Positions 1-8,661 of a DNA stretch of 64,000 nt are shown piece by piece. The stretch's first letter is position 1. Each line of letters starts with the position of its first letter. The notes beneath the pieces were generated by a model, which did no database searches, was not told the origin of the DNA, and saw nothing but the letters and a program-made list of their open reading frames with translations. A program made the translations under genes and the position numbers. The stretch covers positions 310,001-374,000 of the forward strand of contig NZ_CP039638.1 of the NCBI RefSeq assembly GCF_004923295.1. Direction: 5' to 3'. This DNA is from Azospirillum sp. TSH100 (lineage in GTDB: Bacteria; Pseudomonadota; Alphaproteobacteria; Azospirillales; Azospirillaceae).

Positions 1-693
1 CCGCCCCTGGCGCATCACCAGCACGCCGTCGCACAGCCGCTCCACCTCCAGCATGTTGTGGGAGGCCAGCAGGATGGTGGCGCCGGTGCGCAGGCGGTAC
101 CGCTCAAGATATGTCCGGATCCAGTCGGCGGTGTCGGGGTCGAGCGACGCCGTCGGCTCGTCCAGCAGCAAAAGCTCGGGCTCGTTGAGCAAAGCTTTCG
201 CAAGGGCAACGCGGGTTTTCTGCCCTGCCGACAGCCCGCCGGAGGGGCGATCCAGAAAACGCGACAGGTCAAGATGCTCCGCCAATTCTTGGACGCGCTT
301 TTTGACGCATGTCAAACCGTAGAGGTGGGCATAGACGGTAAGGTTCTCCCGCACCGTCAGCCGATGGGGCAGCTCGACGTAGGGGGAGGAGAAGTTCATG
401 CGCGGAAGCACGGCATGCCGATGGCGCGCCATGTCGACGCCCAGGATCTCCACCGTCCCGGCCGTCGGCAGCAACAGCCCGAGCAGCATCGAGATGGTCG
501 TCGTCTTGCCCGCGCCGTTGCCGCCGAGAAGGCCGGTGACGCTGCCGCGCTGCACGGTGAAGGTGATCGCGTCGACCGCCGTAACGTCCCGGCCGTCCGG
601 GGTCGGGAAGCGCTTGGTCAGCCCGTCGGCCCGGATGGCGGGGGCGATGGCGGGGACGATTGGCTGCTGCTGTGGGATGGGTCGCTCGGTCAT
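1..693 (-). CDS. ABC transporter ATP-binding protein (3' end beyond window)
   Basis: The reading frame runs from an ATG at 693 to the window edge without a stop (231 codons visible). Walker A is GGNGAGKTTT, the signature region reads LSAGQKTRVALAKALL, Walker B is LLLLDEPTASLD, and the H-loop is ILLASHNMLE. This is the ATPase of an ABC exporter of the CcmA/NatA type, energising transport across the inner membrane. The substrate cannot be read from the ATPase, and the permease must lie outside the window to the left. The gene is divergent from regB, with only 75 bp between the starts. Family assignment is secure; function is open. Confidence 0.9.
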   Translation of the reverse strand, partial: MTERPIPQQQPIVPAIAPAIRADGLTKRFPTPDGRDVTAVDAITFTVQRGSVTGLLGGNGAGKTTTISMLLGLLLPTAGTVEILGVDMARHRHAVLPRMNFSSPYVELPHRLTVRENLTVYAHLYGLTCVKKRVQELAEHLDLSRFLDRPSGGLSAGQKTRVALAKALLNEPELLLLDEPTASLDPDTADWIRTYLERYRLRTGATILLASHNMLEVERLCDGVLVMRQGR

Positions 694-768
694 GGGCACA
701 GAATATGGCGGCAGCCGCCGCAACCGCCAGGGGCATGCGGCCCAGGGACAAGCATCGGGACAAGGATC

Positions 769-2166
769 ATGGTGACGATGGCCAGCGCGCTGACCGTACC
801 GGTCCCGCCCTCTCCGGCGCCGCTCCATTGGGCGCAACCGGACGGCCGCATCACGTTGCGCACGCTGATCCTGATCCGCTGGGTCGCCGTGCTGGGGCAG
901 CTGGCCGCAGTGGCCTTCGTCAATCTGGGGCTCGGTTTCCCGCTGCCGCTCGGGCCGGTGATTGCCGCGATCAGCGCGTCGGCCCTGCTGAACGTGGTGG
1001 CGATGGCCCAGCGAGGCGGCCGGCTGCGGCTGGCCGATCGCGACGCGGCGCTGTATCTCAGCTACGACATGCTGCAGCTGACGCTGCTGCTCTATCTGAC
1101 CGGTGGACTGAGCAACCCCTTCGCCATCCTGCTGCTGGCGCCGATGACCGTGGGGGCGGCCATCCTGTCGCGCTACAGCACGGTGCTGCTGACCGGGCTG
1201 AACCTGATCTGCCTGACCGCACTCGCCCTCTGGCACTTCCCGCTGCCGTGGGAGGAGCCGGTGCGTTCGATGGCGCCGCTCTACGCCTTCGGCGTCTGGC
1301 TGTCGCTGACGGTGTCGTCGGTCTTCATTGCCGGCTATGTCTTCCGCGTCGCTGCCGAGGCGCGGCGCTTCGCCGACGCGCTCGCCGCCTCGCAGGTGGC
1401 GCTCGCCCGCGAACAGCGGCTGGGGGCGCTGGGCGCGCTCGCCGCCGCCGCCGCGCACGAGCTGGGCTCGCCGCTCGGCACCATCGCCGTGGTGGCGAAG
1501 GAACTGGCGCGCGACCTGCCGCCCGACAGCCCCTATGGCGAGGATGTCGAGCTTCTGCAAAGCCAGGTGATGCGCTGCCGCGAGATTCTGGCCGATCTGG
1601 CGCGCAAGCCGGAGGCCGATGGCGGCGACCCGTTCGAGCGGCTGCCGCTGACCACGCTGATCGAGGCCGCCGCCGCCCCGCATCGCCTGGGCCACATCAA
1701 CTTCGCCGTGGAGCCGCACCCGGTCGGCGAGGCGGAGGAGCCCTTCCTGCGCCGCAGCCCGGAAATCATCCACGGCATCGGCAACTTCATCCAGAACGCC
1801 CACCAGTTCGCCCGTCACAAGGTGACGGTCGCCGCCGCCTGGGACGGACGCGGCGTCACCATCACGGTGATGGACGACGGCCCGGGTTTCCCGCCGCATC
1901 TGCTGGGCCGCATCGGCGAGCCGTACCTGTCGGTGCGCGGCGAGCGCTCCGGCCCCAAGGGGCAGACGGGCGGCGGCCATATGGGGCTGGGCATCTTCAT
2001 CGCGCAGACGCTGCTGGAAAAGACCGGCGCGACGGTGCGCTACAGCAACAATCCGCCGGACAGCAGCACTCCGCCCGCTGACCAGACCGCCGGCGGCCAT
2101 CCCACCCAGGGCGGAACGGGCGCGCGGATTTCCGTGCGCTGGAAGACCATCAACGCCAAGAAATGA
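769..2166 (+). CDS. regB: Redox-responsive sensor histidine kinase RegB/PrrB/ActS
   Basis: A 465-residue membrane histidine kinase. About six hydrophobic segments fill residues 30-195. The ubiquinone/redox-box motif GGLSNPF is at 112-118, the H-box is HELGSPLGTI with His230, and a cysteine in RCREIL (Cys270) sits where RegB carries its redox-active Cys. The ATP-binding N and G boxes (NFIQNAH, DDGPGF, GLGIF) follow. In the RegBA system the kinase senses quinone pool and thiol redox state and phosphorylates RegA. The start is ATG 769 or ATG 778; AAGGA just upstream fits 778 slightly better. The open frame extends far upstream but reads through the divergent gene, so it was not used. regA begins 9 bp after the stop. 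Confidence 0.93.
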   Translation: MVTMASALTVPVPPSPAPLHWAQPDGRITLRTLILIRWVAVLGQLAAVAFVNLGLGFPLPLGPVIAAISASALLNVVAMAQRGGRLRLADRDAALYLSYDMLQLTLLLYLTGGLSNPFAILLLAPMTVGAAILSRYSTVLLTGLNLICLTALALWHFPLPWEEPVRSMAPLYAFGVWLSLTVSSVFIAGYVFRVAAEARRFADALAASQVALAREQRLGALGALAAAAAHELGSPLGTIAVVAKELARDLPPDSPYGEDVELLQSQVMRCREILADLARKPEADGGDPFERLPLTTLIEAAAAPHRLGHINFAVEPHPVGEAEEPFLRRSPEIIHGIGNFIQNAHQFARHKVTVAAAWDGRGVTITVMDDGPGFPPHLLGRIGEPYLSVRGERSGPKGQTGGGHMGLGIFIAQTLLEKTGATVRYSNNPPDSSTPPADQTAGGHPTQGGTGARISVRWKTINAKK

Positions 2167-2175
2167 GGTTTCACG

Positions 2176-2772
2176 GTGGACACCCTCAAAACAACCGATG
2201 ACATGCTGTCGGGCGATGCCGTCAAACTGACCTTCACTGGCGACGTCACCCGCAGCCTCCTGATCGTCGACGACGACGCCCCCTTCCGCACGCGGCTGGC
2301 CCGCGCCATGGAAAAGCGCGGCTTCAACGTCGTCGCGGTCGACAGCATCCAGCTCGGCATCGAGGTGGCGCAGGAATCCGCCCCCGCCTTCGCGGTGGTC
2401 GACCTGCGGCTGGGCGACGGCAACGGACTGGACGTGGTGTCGGCCCTGCGCGACGCCCGCCCCGACGCCCGCATCGTCATGCTGACCGGTTACGGCAACA
2501 TCGCCACCGCCGTCGCCGCGGTGAAGGCCGGTGCCGTCGATTACCTGCCGAAGCCGGCCGACGCCGACGCGGTGGAATCGGCCCTGCTTGCCGATGGCCG
2601 GCCGCTGCCGCAGCCGCCGGAAAACCCGATGTCGGCCGACCGCGTGCGCTGGGAACACATCCAGCGCGTCTTCGAACAGTGCGATCGCAACGTTTCCGAG
2701 ACCGCGCGCCGTCTGAAGATGCACCGCCGCACCCTCCAGCGCATCCTGAACAAGCACGCCCCGCGCGCCTGA
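2176..2772 (+). CDS. regA: Response regulator RegA/PrrA/ActR
   Basis: A 198-residue protein with an N-terminal receiver domain (LLIVDDDAPF, phospho-acceptor Asp76 in VVDLRLGDGNG, MLTGYG, conserved Lys in YLPKPAD) and a C-terminal Fis-like helix-turn-helix (NVSETARRLKMHRRTLQRI), the RegA two-domain layout. RegA controls respiration, nitrogen, carbon and photosynthetic genes in alphaproteobacteria. The start is a GTG at 2176, nine bases after regB, so the two are presumably co-transcribed. The senC/prrC gene often found between them in Rhodobacter is absent. An alternative start at ATG 2203 would trim a poorly conserved tail. Confidence 0.93.
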   Translation: MDTLKTTDDMLSGDAVKLTFTGDVTRSLLIVDDDAPFRTRLARAMEKRGFNVVAVDSIQLGIEVAQESAPAFAVVDLRLGDGNGLDVVSALRDARPDARIVMLTGYGNIATAVAAVKAGAVDYLPKPADADAVESALLADGRPLPQPPENPMSADRVRWEHIQRVFEQCDRNVSETARRLKMHRRTLQRILNKHAPRA

Positions 2773-2794
2773 ACCGGAGAGTCATCGGGAAACG

Positions 2795-2830
2795 CGAACG
2801 GCCCGCCCCGAACAGGGAGCGGGCCGTTCG
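2795..2830. terminator. Perfect 12-bp hairpin between convergent genes
   Basis: CGAACGGCCCGC (2795-2806) pairs perfectly with GCGGGCCGTTCG (2819-2830) across a 12-nt loop. It lies between the convergent 3' ends of regA and the DUF2892 gene, so it can serve both strands. There is no long T tract, so strict intrinsic termination is not proven. Confidence 0.65.
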
Positions 2831-2851
2831 GATGTTCGGCCGGCGCGCCGC

Positions 2852-3055
2852 TCAGGCGGTGTGGTCTTCCGTGCGGCAGGTCTTGATGCCGAGCAGCGTA
2901 TAGGCCGGGCAGAACCCGACGAAGGCCGTCAGCAGCGGCACCAGCCCGACCAGTCCCCACAGACTCTTCGGCCCGACGACGGTCAGCGAGATCAGGATCA
3001 GCCCGACGATGGCGCGCAGCGCGCGATCCACCGGACCCAAATTGCGGCAATTCAT
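2852..3055 (-). CDS. DUF2892 (YgaP-like) small inner-membrane protein
   Basis: A 67-residue protein starting at ATG 3055. It opens with MNCRNLGPVDRALR, followed by two hydrophobic helices (about 15-28 and 33-48) and the FCPAYTLLGIKTC tail. This Asn/Gly-rich start, paired helices and Cys-rich CPxYxLLGxxTC end are typical of DUF2892, the membrane part of YgaP-like rhodanese proteins. No rhodanese domain is attached. The Crp/Fnr regulator 390 bp upstream on the same strand is a plausible controller. The molecular role is unknown. Confidence 0.85.
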   Translation of the reverse strand: MNCRNLGPVDRALRAIVGLILISLTVVGPKSLWGLVGLVPLLTAFVGFCPAYTLLGIKTCRTEDHTA

Positions 3056-3117
3056 GGCGGCACCCGTTCTTGTATGAGCGATGCCCTTCGCTTTACGCCC
3101 CAGCCATTGCCGCGTCT

Positions 3118-3130
3118 GTGATTGAGTCAC
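3118..3130. promoter_or_regulatory. Candidate Crp/Fnr-type operator upstream of the DUF2892 gene
   Basis: GTGATTGAGTCAC has GTGA/TCAC arms with a 5-nt centre and lies about 63 bp upstream of the DUF2892 start. It resembles a Crp-type site with a non-standard spacer. A Crp/Fnr regulator is encoded about 300 bp away. This is a sequence resemblance only. Confidence 0.3.
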
Positions 3131-3180
3131 GTTGGAAGTTGTCGCCGTGAGACTTGCCGCGGGGGAACTTGCCGCTGTCC

Positions 3181-3354
3181 CTAATTCGACCACGGCCCAT
3201 GCGCCGGCATAACGGACCCGTCTTCAAGAAATTCGATCATTCGCCGTTCGATCCGCAGCAGCACCTCGCGGGCGGGCAGATTGTGGCATTCACGGCTGTG
3301 ATCGCGGATCTGTCTGATCGCGCTGACGGTGGCGGATTCCTGACGGCACGGCAT
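3181..3354 (-). CDS. Small orphan protein, copy A of a two-member family
   Basis: A 57-residue product starting at ATG 3354. A textbook GGAGGT lies six bases upstream, and this decides the start over an in-frame TTG further out. The sequence contains IRQIRDHSREC followed by a predicted amphipathic helix ending LLRIERRMIEFLED. It resembles the product encoded at 17728-17916: IRxxRDHSRxC, then E-x(3)-LLIRxER-x-MI at the same spacing. No known domain was recognised, and there is no signal peptide or membrane segment. The upstream region holds a TAGAGG/CCTCTA inverted repeat (3379-3410). The paralogue and the SD support a real gene; the function is unknown. Confidence 0.7.
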   Translation of the reverse strand: MPCRQESATVSAIRQIRDHSRECHNLPAREVLLRIERRMIEFLEDGSVMPAHGPWSN

Positions 3355-3441
3355 GGTGTGACCTCCGTCCAAAAGGCATAGAGGTAATATACCCTTTTTC
3401 TTATCCTCTACAGCATAAAAATTCGCACACTGAACAATTTG

Positions 3442-4140
3442 TCACAGGCCCGAATCCTGTGCCCGGCTGTCCAGCGTCAGCAGGGCGGCGGGGTCGAGCA
3501 CCTGGATGCGGCCACGGGACAGGGCGACGAAGCCGCGGCGCTCGAACTCCTTCAATTGGCGGCTCACCACCTCGCGCGCGGTGCCCAGTTCCACCGCCAG
3601 CGCCTGATGGGTGATGTCCAGCCCGCCGGCGGTGTCGCGGCGGTCGGCGAGGAAGCGGGCGAGGCGCAGGTCGATGCGGCCGAAGGCGACCTCCTCGATC
3701 AGCATCATCATGCCGGTCAGCCGATTGCCGAAGGACGTGAAGACGAAGTCGCGGAAAGCAGCGGAGCGCGCCACCAGATCGTGGAAGGGGCCGGCGGCCA
3801 GCGCCACCGCGTCGATGTCGGTCTCCGCAACCGCTTCGGCGCTGTAGGGATTGTCGGTCAGCAGGCAGGCAGTGGTGACGATGCAGGTCTCGCCACGGCC
3901 GACCCGGTACAGCACGATTTCGCGGCCGGTCTCCGATGCCATCTGCACCCGGACCGCACCGTCTAAAATCATCAGGAAAGTGTGACAACGGTCGCCGGCG
4001 CGGAACAGGACGGTTCCGCGCGGAACGTTCACCCGCCGCCCGGCGTTGCCGAGATGGACCGCCATGTCCGGTTCCAGCTTCGCCAGTGTCGGGAAAATCG
4101 CGGGAATGTCCGCAGCCCAGCCGGTGCGATCGAACGTCAT
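3442..4140 (-). CDS. Crp/Fnr family transcriptional regulator
   Basis: A 232-residue protein. A cyclic-nucleotide-binding-type beta barrel (about 30-140, including PRGTVLFRAGDRCHTFLMIL and GREIVLYRVGRGE) is followed by a C-terminal winged helix (ITHQALAVELGTAREVVSRQ, about 175-210). There is no Fnr-type N-terminal cysteine cluster, so it does not look like an Fe-S oxygen sensor. It is more like the heme- or ligand-sensing Dnr/Crp side groups, but the ligand cannot be assigned. It lies upstream of, and on the same strand as, the small orphan gene and the DUF2892 gene. The FNR-like box in front of nnrS (24266) is one conceivable target. Confidence 0.9.
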   Translation of the reverse strand: MTFDRTGWAADIPAIFPTLAKLEPDMAVHLGNAGRRVNVPRGTVLFRAGDRCHTFLMILDGAVRVQMASETGREIVLYRVGRGETCIVTTACLLTDNPYSAEAVAETDIDAVALAAGPFHDLVARSAAFRDFVFTSFGNRLTGMMMLIEEVAFGRIDLRLARFLADRRDTAGGLDITHQALAVELGTAREVVSRQLKEFERRGFVALSRGRIQVLDPAALLTLDSRAQDSGL

Positions 4141-4416
4141 GGACCCTGTCCTTCCGAGTAACCCCCATTATCTCCCGCCCTGCGTCGACGGTCCATACCG
4201 CACTGCAACAGGGTCAGGAAGGCTACCCACTGCGCGCCCATTGCTCGCCGCATGCACTGGATGGCCGATGCAACGGCTGGACTAACACTGCGTTTCAGCC
4301 AATCGGACGAACCGCCGAGCCTGCCCGCCGGACAGCATCAGCTGCCCGGAACGGAGGGTCGGGCAAACGGATGGTCCTATGGCCGCGCTTTCTGGTCGTT
4401 ACGCGAGGAGGACCCT

Positions 4417-6690
4417 TTGGCCACCCAGGAACTTCAGGAACACCCCCGACGCAACACCCCTGAGTCCCGGCGGGGCCCCGGGTCCGTGTCGCCCGGCATC
4501 TCCTATGACCTGTCGGCCAGCGCCGCCAGCGCCGTGCGTCGGACCACCGGGCTGTTGCGCCGGCACAAGCTGCTGATCGGTACGGCGATCGTGGTCGGCA
4601 CCGGGTTGGCGGCCCTGGTCGCCTTCCGGATGACGCCGCTCTATACCGCCGAAACGCTGATCATGGTCGAGCACCGCAAGAACACCGTCCTCAATTTCGA
4701 GGGCGTGGTGTCCGACATGACTCCCGACATCAGCGCGCTGCAAAGCGAGGTGGCGATCCTGAAGTCGCCGGCCTTCGCCGAAAAGGTGGTGGCGAAACTC
4801 AAGCTGATGAACGATCCGGAATTCAACGCCTCGCTTCGTCCGCTGCCCCCCGGCTGGGTGTCGGCGCTGAACCCGCGCAACTGGATTCCCGACAGCTGGA
4901 AGCAGTCGAGCAGTGTCCCGCTGTCGCCGGAGGAGGTCGAGCGCAACCACCTGACCTCGGTGGTCAATGCGGTGCTCGACAACACGTCGGTCCGGCCGCA
5001 GGGCCGCTCCTACGTCATCGCCGTCAGCTTCGACAGCGAGGACCCGCGTAAGTCGGCCCTGATCGCCAACACCATGGCCGACCTCTATCTGGTCGATCAA
5101 CTCGACGAGAAGTTCAAGGCGTCCAAACGCGCCACCCAATGGCTGGAGGAGCGGCTGACAGACCTGCGCAAGGAAGCGCAGACCACCGGCGACGCGGTCG
5201 AGAAGTACCGGACCCAGCATGGCCTGACCACCTCGTCCAACAACGAGAGCACGGTGGTCGGCCAGCAGCTGAGCCAGCTGAACGCCGACTATATCCTGGC
5301 CCGCACCAAGCGGCAGGAGGCGGAGGCCAAGCTGCGCGACGTCACCGCCATGGCCAATTCGCCGCGCGGCGCCTCGGCGGTCGGCGACGTGATGGGCTCG
5401 CCGCTGATCCAGGCCCTGCGCGAACGCGAGGTCGATCTCCAGCGCCAGATCGCCGACGCCACCAACCGCTACGGCGCCAAGCACCCGATGCTCCAGGCGC
5501 TGCAGAGCCAGCTGCGCGACCTGCAAGGCCAGATCAAGACCGACGTCGGCAAGATCGTCTCCAACCTCAGCAACGAGGTGGAACTGGCCAAGGGCCGCGA
5601 GCAAGCGCTCAAGGCCAGCCTGGACCAGGCCGAGGCCAAGCAGAACGAGCAGCAGCAGGCGACCGTCGGCCTGCGCACGCTGGAGCGCGACGCCGGCACC
5701 GCCCAGTCGATGTACGAGGCGCTGCTCACCCGCTCCCAGCAGATCGCGGCGCAGACCGACATGCGCCAGCCCGACGCCCGCATCGTGTCGGAGGCGTCGA
5801 TCCCGCTCGACCCGTCGCAGCCCAACCGCAAGCTGATCCTGCTGCTGGCCCTGGTGGCGTCGGGCACGCTGGGGGTGCTGCTGGCCATGCTGCGCGAACG
5901 GGCCGACAGCGGCTTCCGCAGCCCGCACCAGTTCGAGATGGCGACCGGCGTCCGCAGCCTGGGCATCGTGCCGCGCATCCCGCGCTTCGGCGGCTCGCCA
6001 GCGGCTTATGTGGTCGACAAGCCGATCTCCGCCTTTTCGGAATCGATGCAGAACCTGCGCACCTCGCTGCTGCTCGCCAATCCTGACGGGCGGCACCGGG
6101 TGATCCTGTTCAGCTCGTCGGTTCCCGGCGAGGGCAAAAGCTCGGTCGCCGCGGCATTCGCCCGCACCTGCGCCAACGCCGGACAGCGGACGATCCTGGT
6201 CGATTGCGACCTGCGGCGGAAAAGCCTGCACGAGATGCTGGGCATGTCCAACAACCGGGGCCTGTCGGAGGTGCTGGCCGGCACCGCGACGCTGGAGGAG
6301 GTGATCCAGGTCGATCCGCGCACCGGCCTGCACGTCATCCCCGCCGGCCATGGCCGCACGCTGCCGCAGGACACGCTGGGCTCGTCGGGCATGCACCAGC
6401 TGCTGTCGCGCCTGTCGGTCAACTATGACCGCATCGTGCTGGATTCGCCGCCGGTGCTGGCGGTGTCGGAAGGCAAGCTGCTGGCGGCGCTTGCCGACCA
6501 GACCGTCTTCATCGTCCGCTGGGGCATGACCAAGCGGGGCACCGCGATGGCCGGCCTGAAGGAGGTGATCGAGGCAGGCGGCGAAGTGGTGGGGGTCCTG
6601 TTCAGTCAGGTCGATACCCGGCGCCACGCCCAGTACGAGTTCCCGGACAGTGGGCGCTATCACGGCTACCGCCGCTACTACGCGAACTGA
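4417..6690 (+). CDS. Wzc/ExoP-type polysaccharide co-polymerase and tyrosine autokinase
   Basis: A 757-residue inner-membrane protein. A transmembrane helix (about 48-70) precedes a Wzz chain-length domain with PLYTAETLIMVE. A long coiled-coil periplasmic part (about 230-430) leads to a second transmembrane helix after PSQPNRKLILLLA. The cytoplasmic BY-kinase domain has Walker A SSVPGEGKSS (about 571-579), Walker A' ILVDCDLRR and Walker B RIVLDSPP. The C-terminal tail is tyrosine-rich (YHGYRRYYAN), the autophosphorylation cluster. It regulates chain length and export of exopolysaccharide. The start is a TTG at 4417 with GAGGAGG five bases upstream; an in-frame ATG at 4252 would add 55 residues of non-protein-like sequence. 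Confidence 0.92.
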   Translation: MATQELQEHPRRNTPESRRGPGSVSPGISYDLSASAASAVRRTTGLLRRHKLLIGTAIVVGTGLAALVAFRMTPLYTAETLIMVEHRKNTVLNFEGVVSDMTPDISALQSEVAILKSPAFAEKVVAKLKLMNDPEFNASLRPLPPGWVSALNPRNWIPDSWKQSSSVPLSPEEVERNHLTSVVNAVLDNTSVRPQGRSYVIAVSFDSEDPRKSALIANTMADLYLVDQLDEKFKASKRATQWLEERLTDLRKEAQTTGDAVEKYRTQHGLTTSSNNESTVVGQQLSQLNADYILARTKRQEAEAKLRDVTAMANSPRGASAVGDVMGSPLIQALREREVDLQRQIADATNRYGAKHPMLQALQSQLRDLQGQIKTDVGKIVSNLSNEVELAKGREQALKASLDQAEAKQNEQQQATVGLRTLERDAGTAQSMYEALLTRSQQIAAQTDMRQPDARIVSEASIPLDPSQPNRKLILLLALVASGTLGVLLAMLRERADSGFRSPHQFEMATGVRSLGIVPRIPRFGGSPAAYVVDKPISAFSESMQNLRTSLLLANPDGRHRVILFSSSVPGEGKSSVAAAFARTCANAGQRTILVDCDLRRKSLHEMLGMSNNRGLSEVLAGTATLEEVIQVDPRTGLHVIPAGHGRTLPQDTLGSSGMHQLLSRLSVNYDRIVLDSPPVLAVSEGKLLAALADQTVFIVRWGMTKRGTAMAGLKEVIEAGGEVVGVLFSQVDTRRHAQYEFPDSGRYHGYRRYYAN

Positions 6691-6698
6691 GGACAAGC

Positions 6699-6765
6699 TC
6701 CCCTCCCGCCCTCGGCCGGCCGAAGGCCGGTCCGATTGGCCGGACCGACTGCGGGAGGGGCTTTT
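6699..6765 (+). terminator. Intrinsic terminator after the Wzc-like gene
   Basis: CCCCTCCCGC (6700-6709) pairs with GCGGGAGGGG (6751-6760), with nested GGCC-rich hairpins inside, followed by CTTTT. It starts 10 bp after the stop codon and separates the kinase gene from the flippase gene. Confidence 0.8.
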
Positions 6766-6808
6766 GCGCCGTCCGTCACGATGTTTTCAACCACCGAAGA
6801 GCCCATGA

Positions 6809-8254
6809 ATGTCGGCTGGACACCGCATCTTCCGGAACATCCGTGCCCTTGCCGCCGCGAAAGTGGCGACGATGGCGAGCGGGCTGGTGACCGCAGCCTG
6901 GACCGCGCGGGTTCTGGGACCGGACAGTTTCGGCGTGCTGGGCTTCGGCACCTCGCTGATGGCCTATGCGGCGCTGTTCGTGAACATGGGCCTGTCCACC
7001 TACGCCATCCGTGAAATCGCCCGCGATCGCGATCAGGCGGCCGAACTGTCGGAGCATGTGCTGACCCTGCGCACAGTCCTCGCCCTGGTGGTGGGGGCCC
7101 TCTATGCCGCCTTCATCCTCTCCTTGGATAAGCCGATGGAGGTGAAGGCGGTTCTTCTGGTGCAGGCGGTCCAGCTTCTTGGGAACGCCCTGGTGCTCGA
7201 CTTTGTTTACCAGGCGACCGAGAAGATGGGGGTGATCGCCACGCGCGAGATCGGCACCTCGATCGGCTCGATGCTTCTTGTCTTCCTGCTGGTGCGTGGG
7301 CCTGAGGACGCCATCACCGCGGCCGCCATCACCGGCGGCTCCATCACCGTCAACGCGCTGGTGATGATCGGCCGCTTCCGCCGCGATTTCGGCCACCTGC
7401 GCCCGCGGGTCGACCTGAAGGTGTGGCGCGAGATCCTGACGGCGGCGACGCCGATGGCGGTCGGCGTCTTCGCCTGGGCGATCTTCACCCATCTGGACGT
7501 GGTGATGCTGGGCTTCCTGGCCCCGCACACCGAGGTCGGCTGGTACAGCGCGGCGGTGAAGATCCAGACGCTGGCAAATCTGGTCGGCAACATCGTGATG
7601 AACGCCTTCCTGCCGCAGCTGGCCGCCGCCTATGGCGAGCTTGGGCCGATGCGCGACCGGATGCGGGCCTATGCCGGCGTCATGCTGGCGGTCGGCGGGC
7701 TGGTCGTCGCAGGGGGCTTCGCCCTGGCGCCGTCGATCCTCGGCACGCTGTTCGGCGACGCCTATGCCCCGGCGACGCTGGCGCTGCGCCTGCTGATGCT
7801 GGCCTCGGCGGTGGTCTACGCCAACATGATCCTCGGCAACCCGCTGCTCGTCTGGCATCGGCAGACCGGCTACATGGTCGCCATGCTGTCGGGCGGCGCG
7901 CTGAACGCCCTGCTGAACATCTGGTGGATCCCGCGCTATGGCATCGAGGGCGCCGCGATGGCGACCTTCACCGCCGAACTGGCGGCCACCGTCGCCATCG
8001 CCTGGATCCACCGGCAGGTGATCGGGGAACTGTATGCCGGGATCGCCGCGCGGGCTTTGCTGTGCGCCGGCGCGTCCATCGCCGCGGCGCTTGCGCTCGA
8101 CCGGTTCGCCGCCCCGTTGTTCGACCGGTTGCCGGCACTGGTGCATTTCGTTGCCGGCAGCGTGGTGATGGTCGCGGTCTATGCGGTGGTCGCCGTGCTG
8201 ACCGGATTGGTCCATTTGAAAAGATTGCGCCGGCTGACCAGCGCCACGGCCTGA
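6809..8254 (+). CDS. Wzx-like polysaccharide flippase (MATE/MVF superfamily)
   Basis: A 481-residue polytopic membrane protein, with hydrophobic segments from about residue 10 to 470 consistent with 12-14 helices. The N-terminal region IRALAAAKVATMASG followed by WTARVLGPDSFGVLGFG is characteristic of the oligosaccharide flippase family, which turns lipid-linked repeat units to the periplasmic face. It follows the Wzc-like gene after a terminator and precedes the sugar-nucleotide and glycosyltransferase genes, matching a Wzx/Wzy-type export cluster. No Wzy polymerase is visible in the window. The start is ATG 6809. Confidence 0.88.
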   Translation: MSAGHRIFRNIRALAAAKVATMASGLVTAAWTARVLGPDSFGVLGFGTSLMAYAALFVNMGLSTYAIREIARDRDQAAELSEHVLTLRTVLALVVGALYAAFILSLDKPMEVKAVLLVQAVQLLGNALVLDFVYQATEKMGVIATREIGTSIGSMLLVFLLVRGPEDAITAAAITGGSITVNALVMIGRFRRDFGHLRPRVDLKVWREILTAATPMAVGVFAWAIFTHLDVVMLGFLAPHTEVGWYSAAVKIQTLANLVGNIVMNAFLPQLAAAYGELGPMRDRMRAYAGVMLAVGGLVVAGGFALAPSILGTLFGDAYAPATLALRLLMLASAVVYANMILGNPLLVWHRQTGYMVAMLSGGALNALLNIWWIPRYGIEGAAMATFTAELAATVAIAWIHRQVIGELYAGIAARALLCAGASIAAALALDRFAAPLFDRLPALVHFVAGSVVMVAVYAVVAVLTGLVHLKRLRRLTSATA

Positions 8255-8661
8255 GAGGGACGGGTCGTGGCTGGACGGATGGTTCAACCCTCACTTCTGC
8301 AAGGCCGGGTCGAGGGATACCGGCAGCCTGAACAGAATGTGCCTATTGCACCACTTTCGAACGTCTCTGTTGGTGCCTCCAAGCATTCATTTAGCCGCGA
8401 CGGGGGTTAGTACCATTAATACGGCGGAGAACAGCAATCATAGTCTTTTCATCCGACGGTGATTTCTGAAACACTTCGCGCTGCACAACGCCGGGTACGA
8501 GGTACTTCATCGTCACGGCGAAGTCACAATAAGAAAACAATTTCGAATTTCGAGGTTTCTCCGTCTGCATGCTTGGAAACAGGGCATGGCACGCGGGGCG
8601 TCTCCAAACTTTCGGCAGCCCGCCACCGGTGGCGGGGCCTCAGCAAACGGCAGGAGCGACG
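8255..8661 (+). promoter_or_regulatory. Long leader/promoter region ahead of the sugar-nucleotide operon
   Basis: No convincing gene lies in these 407 bases. The region is clearly less GC-rich than its neighbours, especially 8390-8570, which includes short A/T runs and a tandem ATTTCGA pair near 8541-8555. It probably carries the promoter and a long 5' leader for the operon starting at 8662. No clear -35/-10 pair or operator could be assigned. Confidence 0.45.

Noticed and set aside
58..768. Upstream extension of the regB frame
   Set aside because: It reads antisense through the ABC ATPase gene and adds no homologous residues.
4252..4416. ATG start 55 codons upstream for the Wzc-like gene
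   Set aside because: The extension is not protein-like, whereas the TTG at 4417 has an excellent Shine-Dalgarno.
4399..6696. Open frame of about 765 codons antisense to the Wzc-like gene
   Set aside because: Low-complexity, Arg/His/Gln-rich, no motif; the plus-strand frame has clear kinase motifs.
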